Source of the DNA: Actinokineospora alba
GTDB lineage: Bacteria; Actinomycetota; Actinomycetes; Mycobacteriales; Pseudonocardiaceae
Direction: 5' to 3'
Assembly (NCBI RefSeq): GCF_004362515.1
Contig: NZ_SNXU01000001.1
Location: forward strand, 2,356,001-2,420,000
Length of the DNA stretch: 64,000 bases
The position numbers were made by a program, and so were the translations under genes. Under the pieces are notes generated by a model. It searched no databases and had not been told where the DNA came from. It saw only the letters and a program-made list of their open reading frames with translations. Shown piece after piece: positions 57,243 to 64,000 of the stretch (positions are counted from its first letter, which is position 1; the number at the start of each line of letters is the position of its first letter).

Positions 57243-58196
57243 TCAGCGAGGTGTGGCGAAGTTTCGGCGGTAGTCCTTCGGCGAGACACCGACGATCTTC
57301 TGGAAGTGGTGCCGCAGCAAGGCCCCCGTCGCGAACCCGCACCGGTTCGCCACGTCGTCCACCGACGCCGAGGTCTCCTCCAGCAGTGTCCGAGCGTGCA
57401 GCACCCGCTGCATCGACAGCCATTTCAGCGGCGTCGTGCCGGTCTCGGCGACGAAACGGCGGGCGAAGGTGCGCTCCGACATCCGGGCGCGTTCCGCGAG
57501 TGCGGCCACCGAATGGTCCTCGGCCAGATTCTCCACCAGCCAGGTCAGGATCGGCGTCAGGCTGTCGCCGGTGCACTCGGGCACCGGCAACTCCACGTAC
57601 TGCCGCTGACCGCCGTCACGCTGCGGCGCCACGACCATCCGGCGGGCGATGGCGGTGGCCACCGCCGAGCCCATCTCGCGGCGGACCAGGTGCAGGCAGG
57701 CGTCGATGCCCGCCGCCGTTCCGGCGCTGGTGATGATGTCGCCGTCGTCGACGAAGAGGACGTCCGGGTCGACCTTCGCCAGCGGAAAGCGCTCGGCGAG
57801 TTGGGCCGCGTGCCGCCAGTGGGTGGTACAGCGGCGCTGGTCGAGCAGGCCGGTGGCGCCGAGCAGGAACGCCCCGCTGCACACCGACAGGATCGTCGAG
57901 CCGCCGGCGTGGGCCGCGCGGAGTGCGTCGAGGACGGCGGGCGGGTAGGTGTCGCGGATCTGGCACGCGGGCAGGGCGATCAGGTCGGCTCCGTCGAGGG
58001 CGGACAGGTCCAGGGTGGGGACCATCGACACGCCGACGCTGGACGGGATCGACTTGCCCGCCACTTCCCCGCACACCCGGAACTCCACGGGCGGCACGCC
58101 GTCGTCGGTTCGGTCGACCCCGAACACCTCGCAGATCACGCCGAACTCGAACGGCGCGAAGCCGTCGATCAGCACTGCCGCCACGCTCTTCAGCAT
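57243..58196 (-). CDS. GlxA family AraC-type transcriptional regulator
   Basis: 317 residues. The N-terminal DJ-1/PfpI-like domain (AAVLIDGFAPFEFGVICEVFGVD, SVCSGAFLLGATGLLDQRRCTTHW, a cysteine in a nucleophile-elbow-like SVCSG) is followed by an AraC HTH pair at about 220-315 (LAERARMSERTFARRFVAETGTTPLKWL, VDDVANRCGFATGALLRHHFQKI). The DJ-1-like part may bind a small molecule. Divergent from a small membrane-protein gene, with a palindrome in between. Confidence 0.92.
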   Translation of the reverse strand: MLKSVAAVLIDGFAPFEFGVICEVFGVDRTDDGVPPVEFRVCGEVAGKSIPSSVGVSMVPTLDLSALDGADLIALPACQIRDTYPPAVLDALRAAHAGGSTILSVCSGAFLLGATGLLDQRRCTTHWRHAAQLAERFPLAKVDPDVLFVDDGDIITSAGTAAGIDACLHLVRREMGSAVATAIARRMVVAPQRDGGQRQYVELPVPECTGDSLTPILTWLVENLAEDHSVAALAERARMSERTFARRFVAETGTTPLKWLSMQRVLHARTLLEETSASVDDVANRCGFATGALLRHHFQKIVGVSPKDYRRNFATPR

Positions 58197-58239
58197 GCCT
58201 GAAGACTAGCTGGCAGGATTTTGTCGCACAAGGTCAGTT

Positions 58240-58255
58240 CTGCCACTGGTGGCAG
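58240..58255. promoter_or_regulatory. 16-bp palindrome between GlxA regulator and small membrane protein genes
   Basis: CTGCCAC-TG-GTGGCAG, perfect, lies about 28 bp before the small gene. A half-site CTGGCAG occurs at about 58210. Candidate operator for the GlxA-type regulator. Confidence 0.6.
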
Positions 58256-58282
58256 GAAAGAGTGCAGCGCAAACTTAGTGCC

Positions 58283-58507
58283 ATGGAACTCGTACTCATC
58301 GCCCTCGCCGCCCTTCTGGTCTACGGACTGGACCGCAACCACCACCGTCAGCCCGAACCCCGGCCGCGCCTGGCCGGACGGTCCGACGTCGAAGACCGCG
58401 ACCTCGTCCGGGTCGCCGCCGACCTCCGCACCGCGCGGCCCGAGCCGCGTGAGCGCCCTACCGCCAGGACGGCAGCCAGAGTTCGGCTTGCCATCGGGCC
58501 TCGGTGA
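58283..58507 (+). CDS. Small membrane-anchored protein
   Basis: 74 residues from ATG 58283: one short N-terminal membrane helix (MELVLIALAALLVYGLDRNH) then a basic, Arg/Ala/Pro-rich tail (RTARPEPRERPTARTAARVR). Its 3' end overlaps the convergent pmt gene by 50 bp, which is unusual, so the true stop-proximal part or even the gene may be doubtful. The placement of the palindrome and the membrane start favour a real gene. Confidence 0.5.
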   Translation: MELVLIALAALLVYGLDRNHHRQPEPRPRLAGRSDVEDRDLVRVAADLRTARPEPRERPTARTAARVRLAIGPR

Positions 58508-60023
58508 TCGAGTCACCGTTGAGGATCGGCCAGAGCCAGACGAAGTTGGCCACGACCATGCCCACGTACAGCGCGACAACCAGTAGACCGGTGCCCCGCC
58601 GTTCGGCCCCATCCCGGACCCGGCCCAGGATGTGGCCGAGCGGCAGCACCAGTCCGAGCACCAGGAACGCCGCTATCGGCGTGACGTAGAAGAAGTACAT
58701 CTGCCGGTCGAGGTTGATGAACCACGGCAGCAGGCCCGCCAGGTACGCGGTGACGACCGCGGCGTAGCGCCAGTCGAGCCGGGCCACCATCCGCCACAGC
58801 CCCCACGCCAGCATCGGGAGCGCCAGCCACCACAGCGCGGGCGTGCCGATCAGCATTGTCGCGGCGACGCACTTCGTCTCGCCACAGCCCAGCGTGGAGC
58901 CTTCGTAGTAATAGAGCATCGGACGCAGACCCATCGGCCACGTCCACGGCTTCGACTCCCACGGGTGCTGCTTGTTCGGGTCCGTCACCAGCTCGCTGTG
59001 GAACTTCAGGACGTGCTCGTGGAACTGGAACAGCGACCCGAACGCGCCCTTGACGACGCCCCACGGCCCACTGGCGTCGGTCGGCTCCAGGTGCCGATCG
59101 ATCCCGGTCTCGCTGCCGAACCAACCCCACCAGGTCGACAGGTACGCGATCGCCGCGACACCGATGAAGGCCCACAGCGCGGGCAGGAGATCACGCAGCG
59201 CCGTGCCGATCCAGGGGTGCCGAACACCCGCGGCACGCCGGGCCGTCACATCGAACAGGACCGTGAGCAGCCCGAACGCGGCGATGAAGTACAGCCCCGA
59301 CCACTTGACGCCGCAAGCCAGGCCGAGCAGCACACCGCCCAGCAGGCGGAACCAGCGCACACCCAGCCGCGGCCCGTACGTCGAGTCGCCGACCCAGCCC
59401 TCCGCGACCGCCACCGCGAGCCGTGACCGGACTTGGTCGCGGTCGACCAGCAGCGCGGCGAACGCGGCCAGGATGAAGAACGCGAGGAAGGCGTCGAGCA
59501 TCCCCATCCGCGACTGCAGGTGGGACACGCCGTCGCAGATCAGCAGGATTCCCGCGATCGCGCCGAGCAGTGTCGACCTGGTCAGCCGCCGGGCGATGCG
59601 GATGATCAGCACGATCATCAGCGCCCCGGCGAGCGCGGCGGTGAACCGCCAGCCCCAGCCGTTGTAGCCGAAGAGCGACTCGCCGAACGCGATGAGCGTC
59701 TTGCCCAGCGGCGGGTGGACGGTCAGCCGGTAGCCGGGGTTGTCCTCGAACCACCCGTTGCGCAGCATCTGCCACGCCTGCGGCACGTAGTGCTTCTCGT
59801 CGAAGACGGGCGTGCCGTTGTCGGTGGGGTTGCCGAGGTTCTGGAACCGGACGAACCCGCCGATCAGCCCCAGGACGGCGGTGACGATCCAGCCGCGCAA
59901 CCGGTCGGTCGGCATCGGCTTGCCCAGCAGCCGGTCGCGTACCGACTCGGTGGCGTCGGCTTGCCGAGGCGCCGGGTCCGGACCGACCCGGTCGGCCTCG
60001 TCTTCGGCTACGAGGAGGCTCAC
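58458..60023 (-). CDS. pmt: Dolichyl-phosphate-mannose--protein mannosyltransferase (GT39)
   Basis: About 521 residues from GTG 60023; an ATG at 60131 is in frame, but a TACCAT hexamer 8 nt upstream of the GTG suggests a leaderless start there. Integral membrane O-mannosyltransferase with about 10-12 helices. The first extracytoplasmic loop has the catalytic DE in VFDEKHYVPQAWQML, followed by NPGYRLTVHPPLGKTLIAFGE and GVSHLQSRMGMLDAFLAFF. The large loop contains GSETGIDRHLEP and PNKQHPWESKPWTWP. Transfers mannose from polyprenyl-phosphate-mannose to Ser/Thr of exported proteins. Divergent from rsmI, as Rv1002c-Rv1003. Confidence 0.94.
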   Translation of the reverse strand: MSLLVAEDEADRVGPDPAPRQADATESVRDRLLGKPMPTDRLRGWIVTAVLGLIGGFVRFQNLGNPTDNGTPVFDEKHYVPQAWQMLRNGWFEDNPGYRLTVHPPLGKTLIAFGESLFGYNGWGWRFTAALAGALMIVLIIRIARRLTRSTLLGAIAGILLICDGVSHLQSRMGMLDAFLAFFILAAFAALLVDRDQVRSRLAVAVAEGWVGDSTYGPRLGVRWFRLLGGVLLGLACGVKWSGLYFIAAFGLLTVLFDVTARRAAGVRHPWIGTALRDLLPALWAFIGVAAIAYLSTWWGWFGSETGIDRHLEPTDASGPWGVVKGAFGSLFQFHEHVLKFHSELVTDPNKQHPWESKPWTWPMGLRPMLYYYEGSTLGCGETKCVAATMLIGTPALWWLALPMLAWGLWRMVARLDWRYAAVVTAYLAGLLPWFINLDRQMYFFYVTPIAAFLVLGLVLPLGHILGRVRDGAERRGTGLLVVALYVGMVVANFVWLWPILNGDSITEARWQAELWLPSWR

Positions 60024-60218
60024 GAGGGGAGATGGTAGGGCGCGAAGTGTTATCCCCGCGTCGGGATAGCCGAGATCACGCCGAAATAGCGAGGTGACGG
60101 TAGGTGGATGCTCGCCCACTGATGAATCCATCGTCAGTGACCACGGCTTTCCGCTGGTCCTTCGAGCGCCCAGGTGTGAGCCGGTGAGCTTGGATCAGTC
60201 GCCCCGGTGGTGCGGCAC

Positions 60219-60224
60219 TAGGCT
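60219..60224 (+). promoter_or_regulatory. -10 element of leaderless rsmI promoter
   Basis: TAGGCT, 6 nt before the ATG at 60231; no ribosome-binding site is present. Confidence 0.55.
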
Positions 60225-60230
60225 TCGACG

Positions 60231-61049
60231 ATGCTCGTTCTCGCCGCGACCCCCCTGGGTGACTCCCGTGACGCGTCCCCAAGGCTGGTCGAGGCGTTCA
60301 CCAACGCCGACGTCATCGCCGCCGAGGACACCCGCCGGACCCGCAACCTGATCAGTGCGCTCGGTGTCACCCCCACGGGCCGGATGGTCAGCTTCTACGA
60401 CGCCGTGGAGACGAGCCGTATCGCCGGTCTGGTCGAGGCCATCACCGAGGGCAAGTCGGTCCTGCTGGTCACCGACGCGGGGATGCCCAGCGTCTCCGAT
60501 CCGGGGTACCGCCTGGTCGCGGCCTGTGTCGAGGCCGACCTGCCGATCACCTGCCTGCCCGGCCCGTCCGCGGTCACGACCGCGCTGGCGCTGTCCGGGC
60601 TGCCCTGCGACCGGTTCTGCTTCGAGGGTTTCGCCCCGCGCAAGCCGGGGGAGCGGCGCAAGTGGCTGAAAGCGCTGGCCACCGAACCGCGCACGGCTGT
60701 CTTCTTCGAGTCACCCCACCGCATCGCGAGCCTGCTCGCCGACGCCGCCGAGGTGCTCGGCGCCGACCGGCGGGCCGCCGTGTGCCGGGAGCTGACCAAG
60801 ACCTACGAAGAGGTCCGCCGCGGCGGACTCGCCGAGCTGGCCAAGTGGGCTGAGGAAGGTGTGCGCGGCGAGATCACCGTCGTCCTCTCCGGCGCCGAGC
60901 CCGTCGAGACTCCCGACCTGGAGACCCTCGTCGAGCAGGTCCGTGAGCTGGCCGCCGCGGGTGCCCGGCTCAAGGACGCGGCCGCCGAGGTCGCCGCCGA
61001 ACACGGGGTGAGCAAGAAGTCCCTCTACGACGCGGCGGTCGCCAAATGA
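60231..61049 (+). CDS. rsmI: 16S rRNA (cytidine-2'-O)-methyltransferase RsmI
   Basis: 272 residues. SAM-dependent tetrapyrrole-methylase fold: LVLAATPLGDSRDASPRL, AAEDTRRTRNLISALGV, LVTDAGMPSVSDPGYRLVAAC and CLPGPSAVTTALALSGLPCDRFCFEGFAP, then VFFESPHRIASLLADAAEVLG and CRELTKTYEEVRRGGLAEL. Modifies 2'-O of C1402 in 16S rRNA. ATGA overlap with the DUF4185 gene. Order pmt / rsmI / metG / tatD matches mycobacteria. Confidence 0.96.
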   Translation: MLVLAATPLGDSRDASPRLVEAFTNADVIAAEDTRRTRNLISALGVTPTGRMVSFYDAVETSRIAGLVEAITEGKSVLLVTDAGMPSVSDPGYRLVAACVEADLPITCLPGPSAVTTALALSGLPCDRFCFEGFAPRKPGERRKWLKALATEPRTAVFFESPHRIASLLADAAEVLGADRRAAVCRELTKTYEEVRRGGLAELAKWAEEGVRGEITVVLSGAEPVETPDLETLVEQVRELAAAGARLKDAAAEVAAEHGVSKKSLYDAAVAK

Positions 61050-62038
61050 TCCAGGTGGGCGAGACGACGCTGGTCTCCCAGATCACCGGCCACGAGTCGA
61101 CCAACCTGACCGCCGAGCGCTACGGCATCCACGCCACCGACCTCGGGATCATGTGGGACGACAGCGCGGGCCGCACGTTCGTCGTCTTCGGCGACACCTA
61201 CGGCCCGGGCTGGCGGGGCGACGGCGCGGGAACCGACGACGACACCGACTGGCGCTGCAACGTGCTGGCGATCGTCGCCGAGCGCGACCTCGACCACGGC
61301 CTCAAGATCGAGTCCGTCGTCGCCCAGGACGACGGCATGGCCCGGCAGATCATCGACCGCGACGCCGAGAGCGTCGAGGAGACCGTGATCCCGTGCGCGG
61401 GCATCGAGATCGACGGTGTGCACTACCTGCACTACATGTCCGTGCGGAACTGGGGACCGCAGGGCAAGTGGGTGACCAACTACGCGGGCATCGCCTTCTC
61501 CCGCGACGGCGGCCGCACGTGGGACAAGCCGTGGCGCTCCCGCTGGATCAACCGGGCCGAGCACGACCACCCGTTCCAGATGGGCGCCTTCGCCCAGCAG
61601 GGCGAGCACCTCTACCTCCTGGGCACCCCGAACGGCCGCTGGGGCGACACCCACCTCGCCCGAGTGTCCACAAAGGACATCCTGGAACCCGCGGCCTACG
61701 AGTACTGGACCGGCGAGACCTGGCACCCGAAGGACCCGTTCGCGGCCAAGCCCGTCTTCACCGGCCCGGTCGCCGAGCTGTCGGTGCTCTACAGCACCCA
61801 TTTCAACCGGTGGATCGCCCTGCACCTCGACGAGTCGAAGGCCGCCATCGTGCTGCGCACCGCCGAGGAGCTCACCGGCCCGTGGACCGACGGCCAGGTC
61901 GTCGCGGACGGCGATCGGTACCCCGGCCTCTACGGCGGATTCCTGCACCCGGAGTCGGCCAAGGGGCCGGTTCTTTATTACGCGATGTCACGGTGGTCGC
62001 CGTACAACGTGTACCTGATGCGCACGACGCTGACCTAG
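61046..62038 (+). CDS. DUF4185 (GH183-type) protein, cytoplasmic form
   Basis: 330 residues, ATGA overlap with rsmI. Beta-propeller-like DUF4185 protein: HATDLGIMWDDSAGRTFVVFGDTY at the start, VHYLHYMSVRNWGPQG, WVTNYAGIAFSRDGGRTWDK, HLYLLGTPNGRWGDTHLARV and YPGLYGGFLHPES. DUF4185 has been assigned to glycoside hydrolase family GH183, endo-acting D-arabinofuranases that cut mycobacterial-type arabinan. No signal peptide is visible, so this copy would stay inside the cell or leave by another route. Substrate and even activity are inferred. Confidence 0.88.
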   Translation: MIQVGETTLVSQITGHESTNLTAERYGIHATDLGIMWDDSAGRTFVVFGDTYGPGWRGDGAGTDDDTDWRCNVLAIVAERDLDHGLKIESVVAQDDGMARQIIDRDAESVEETVIPCAGIEIDGVHYLHYMSVRNWGPQGKWVTNYAGIAFSRDGGRTWDKPWRSRWINRAEHDHPFQMGAFAQQGEHLYLLGTPNGRWGDTHLARVSTKDILEPAAYEYWTGETWHPKDPFAAKPVFTGPVAELSVLYSTHFNRWIALHLDESKAAIVLRTAEELTGPWTDGQVVADGDRYPGLYGGFLHPESAKGPVLYYAMSRWSPYNVYLMRTTLT

Positions 62039-62068
62039 CCTCCGTGCACCCGCCCGCACCGACGTCCG

Positions 62069-62074
62069 TACGCT
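62069..62074 (+). promoter_or_regulatory. -10 element of leaderless metG promoter
   Basis: TACGCT, 8 nt before the ATG at 62083. Confidence 0.5.
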
Positions 62075-62082
62075 AACCGGTC

Positions 62083-63873
62083 ATGAGCGCCCCCGTGTTG
62101 ACCGCGGTGGCCTGGCCCTACGCCAACGGCCCCCGCCATATCGGTCACGTCTCCGGATTCGGTGTCCCTTCGGACGTCTTCTCCCGCTACATGCGAATGT
62201 CCGGTCACCGGGTGCTCATGGTCAGCGGAACGGACGAACACGGCACCCCGATCTCGGTGCAGGCCGACAAAGAAGGCCTGACCACCCGCCAGCTCGCCGA
62301 CAAGTACAACCGTGTGATCGCCGAGGATCTCCAAGGTCTCGGGCTGTCCTATGACCTGTTCACCCGCACGACCACGGGCAACCACTACAAGGTCGTCCAG
62401 GAGCTGTTCCTGGCGCTGCACCGCAACGGGTACGTGCAGGCCAAGACCCAGATGGGCGCGATCAGCCCGTCCACCGGCCGCACCCTGCCCGACCGCTACA
62501 TCGAGGGCACCTGCCCGATCTGCGGCTACGACGGCGCGCGCGGCGACCAGTGCGACAACTGCGGCAACCAGCTCGACCCGATCGACCTGAAGAACCCCCG
62601 CTCGAAGATCAACGGCGAGGTGCCGAAGTTCGTCGAGACCGAGCACCTGTTCCTCGACCTGCCGTCGTTCGCGGGCGCGCTGGGGTCGTGGCTGTCCACC
62701 CGCACCGGGTGGCGGCCGAACGTGCTCAAGTTCAGCGAGAACCTGCTCGGCGACATGCGCCCCCGCGCGATCACCCGCGACATCGACTGGGGTGTCCCGG
62801 TTCCGCTCGACGGGTGGCGCGACCAGCCGATGAAGAAGTTCTACGTCTGGTTCGACGCGGTGATCGGCTACTTGTCCGCCAGCGTCGAATGGGCTCGCCG
62901 CAGCGGCGACGCCGACGCCTGGAAGGAGTTCTGGACCGACCCGGCCCAGGCCTACTACTTCATGGGCAAGGACAACATCGTCTTCCACTCGCTGATCTGG
63001 CCGTCGCTGCTGCTCGGGCAGAACGGTGAGGGCGACAAGGGCGGACAGCCCGGCGGGTTCGGCAAGCTCAACCTGCCGACCGAGGTCGTCTCCAGCGAGT
63101 TCCTCACCATGAGCGGCTCGAAGTTCTCCACCTCGCGCGGCACCGTGATCTATGTCCGGGACTTCCTCAAGCAGTTCGGTCCCGACACGCTGCGGTACTT
63201 CATCTCGGTCGCGGGCCCGGAGAACCAGGACACCGACTTCACCTGGGACGAGTTCATCCGCCGGACCAACTTCGAGTTGGCCAACGAGTGGGGCAACCTG
63301 GTCAACCGGTCGATCTCGATGGCGCACAAGAACGTCGGCGCCATCCCGACCCCGACCGCGCCCACGGCCGCCGACGCGGAGCTGAAGGCGTTGGCGCGCA
63401 ACGCGTTCGACACCGTCGGCGAGAACCTGCGGCGTTCGCGCTTCAAGGCCGCGGCCAACGAGGCCATGCGCGTGGTCGGCGCGGCGAACAAGTACCTGTC
63501 CGATGAGGAGCCCTGGAAGCGCAAGGATGACCCGGAGCGTCGGGACACGATCCTGCACACCGCGCTGCAGGTCGTCTCCGACGCGAACACGCTGCTCACG
63601 CCGTTCCTGCCGCACTCCGCGCAGAAGATCCACGAGGCGCTGGGCGGCAAGGGCGTGTGGTCCTCGCAGCCGGAGATCCGTGAGGTCGCCGACCTTGACG
63701 ACCCGAGCCTGCAGTACCCGGTCCTGACTGGTGACTACGCCAATGACCAGGCCAAATGGGAATCGGTGGACATCGAGGTTGGCCGTCCGCTGGACAAGCC
63801 GTCGCCGCTGTTCGCCAAGCTCGACGCCGAACTCGGCGAGACCGGCCCGGACTGGGCGCCGATCGTCAAGTGA
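62083..63873 (+). CDS. metG: Methionine--tRNA ligase
   Basis: 596 residues. HIGH motif in PYANGPRHIGHVSGF, the zinc knuckle CPICGYDGARGDQCDNCGNQ, WFDAVIGYLSASVEW, FMGKDNIVFHSLIWP and the KMSKS-equivalent MSGSKFSTSRG. The C-terminal anticodon-binding helices follow (NFELANEWGNLVNRSISMA). Charges initiator and elongator tRNA-Met. KFSTS is the usual actinobacterial variant. The GTG of tatD overlaps its stop. Confidence 0.97.
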   Translation: MSAPVLTAVAWPYANGPRHIGHVSGFGVPSDVFSRYMRMSGHRVLMVSGTDEHGTPISVQADKEGLTTRQLADKYNRVIAEDLQGLGLSYDLFTRTTTGNHYKVVQELFLALHRNGYVQAKTQMGAISPSTGRTLPDRYIEGTCPICGYDGARGDQCDNCGNQLDPIDLKNPRSKINGEVPKFVETEHLFLDLPSFAGALGSWLSTRTGWRPNVLKFSENLLGDMRPRAITRDIDWGVPVPLDGWRDQPMKKFYVWFDAVIGYLSASVEWARRSGDADAWKEFWTDPAQAYYFMGKDNIVFHSLIWPSLLLGQNGEGDKGGQPGGFGKLNLPTEVVSSEFLTMSGSKFSTSRGTVIYVRDFLKQFGPDTLRYFISVAGPENQDTDFTWDEFIRRTNFELANEWGNLVNRSISMAHKNVGAIPTPTAPTAADAELKALARNAFDTVGENLRRSRFKAAANEAMRVVGAANKYLSDEEPWKRKDDPERRDTILHTALQVVSDANTLLTPFLPHSAQKIHEALGGKGVWSSQPEIREVADLDDPSLQYPVLTGDYANDQAKWESVDIEVGRPLDKPSPLFAKLDAELGETGPDWAPIVK

Positions 63874-64000
63874 CGCCACGCAAGGGTGACCTACCACCGG
63901 TTCCGGAGCCACTTCCGGCACCGGTGGTGGACGCCCACACGCACCTGGATGCCTGTGGTGCCAAGGATTTGGCGTCGGTCGTCGAGGTGCTCGACCGGGC
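63870..64000 (+). CDS. tatD: TatD family hydrolase, 3' end outside window
   Basis: First 43 residues only, from GTG 63870 (GTGA overlap with metG). The metal-binding start VVDAHTHLDACGAKDLASVV shows the HxH pair of TatD-type deoxyribonucleases. The rest lies beyond the right edge. The metG-tatD order agrees with mycobacteria, where rpfB and ksgA follow. Confidence 0.85.
   Translation, partial: MTPRKGDLPPVPEPLPAPVVDAHTHLDACGAKDLASVVEVLDR

Noticed and set aside
62083..63873. Damaged KMSKS motif in methionyl-tRNA synthetase
   Set aside because: KFSTS is the normal form in actinobacterial MetG proteins, so it is not an anomaly.

Overview
The window is one continuous piece of a very GC-rich actinobacterial chromosome. 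GTG starts are common, stop/start overlaps (ATGA, GTGA) are frequent, third codon positions are strongly G/C, and several genes look leaderless, with a TAnnnT hexamer 6-8 nt before the start. Mycothiol-type DinB/MDMPI proteins, a Zur-type set of cysteine-poor ribosomal proteins, and gene order resembling Mycobacterium (mprAB-pepD-moaB-mscL ... galU-moeA/glp-rimJ-glpR ... pmt-rsmI-metG-tatD, compared from memory with Rv0981-Rv1008) suggest Pseudonocardiales. The family is inferred; no 16S gene is present.

Left part (1-18.1 kb): mostly accessory and secreted functions. These are a truncated LAL/LuxR regulator, an S8 subtilisin with a P-domain preceded by four exact 11-bp repeats, an XRE regulator, a trypsin-like protease with five Ig-like repeats, an ArsR-acetyltransferase fusion overlapping a Vsr endonuclease and followed by a cytosine-5 methyltransferase, a C-rich tract plus a 21-bp repeat array, a frameshifted DinB/MDMPI gene, a MarR gene, a PadR-fadH pair with a palindromic operator, a second XRE gene, a second intergenic repeat array, and a secreted zinc metalloprotease.

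Middle part (18.1-34.7 kb): DUF4291, tRNA-Arg(CCT), an ABC-2 exporter followed by an orphan NarL-type regulator, a TPR-GGDEF protein, a divergent Zur-type ribosomal island (rpmB-rpmG-rpsN-rpsR on minus; COG0523 protein-rpmE2-rpmF on plus), a TPR-LuxR regulator, an alpha/beta hydrolase with a ribosome-binding site buried in a hairpin, a phosphatase, an EthD / 3-hydroxyacyl-CoA dehydrogenase / Eis-like operon, a MerR-GyrI regulator with a typical long-spacer promoter, a secreted FnIII protein and a TRIC channel.

Right part (34.7-64 kb): a conserved actinobacterial backbone. mprAB and pepD each carry a near-identical 19-bp direct-repeat element upstream (MprA-box architecture) but are separated by deoR-galT. 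A second two-component system follows, then moaB, mscL, a SAF-domain protein, an FmdB/Ruc-like zinc-ribbon protein, 5-formyl-THF cyclo-ligase, galU, moeA/glp, rimJ, glpR and tRNA-Ala(CGC). An accessory stretch (trxA, TetR/TIGR03086, an RlmA-like methyltransferase, an LPXTG protein, a flavoprotein oxidoreductase, KTSC, a membrane-first Ser/Thr kinase, a GlxA regulator) precedes pmt, rsmI, a DUF4185 protein, metG and the start of tatD.

The most interesting signals are the paired MprA-like boxes around an inserted galT, the 11-bp tandem repeat before the subtilisin gene, a recurring in-frame palindrome GTCCACWGTGGAC that forces rare Thr codons, the frame-preserving 21-bp repeat array, and the sequestered Shine-Dalgarno hairpin.
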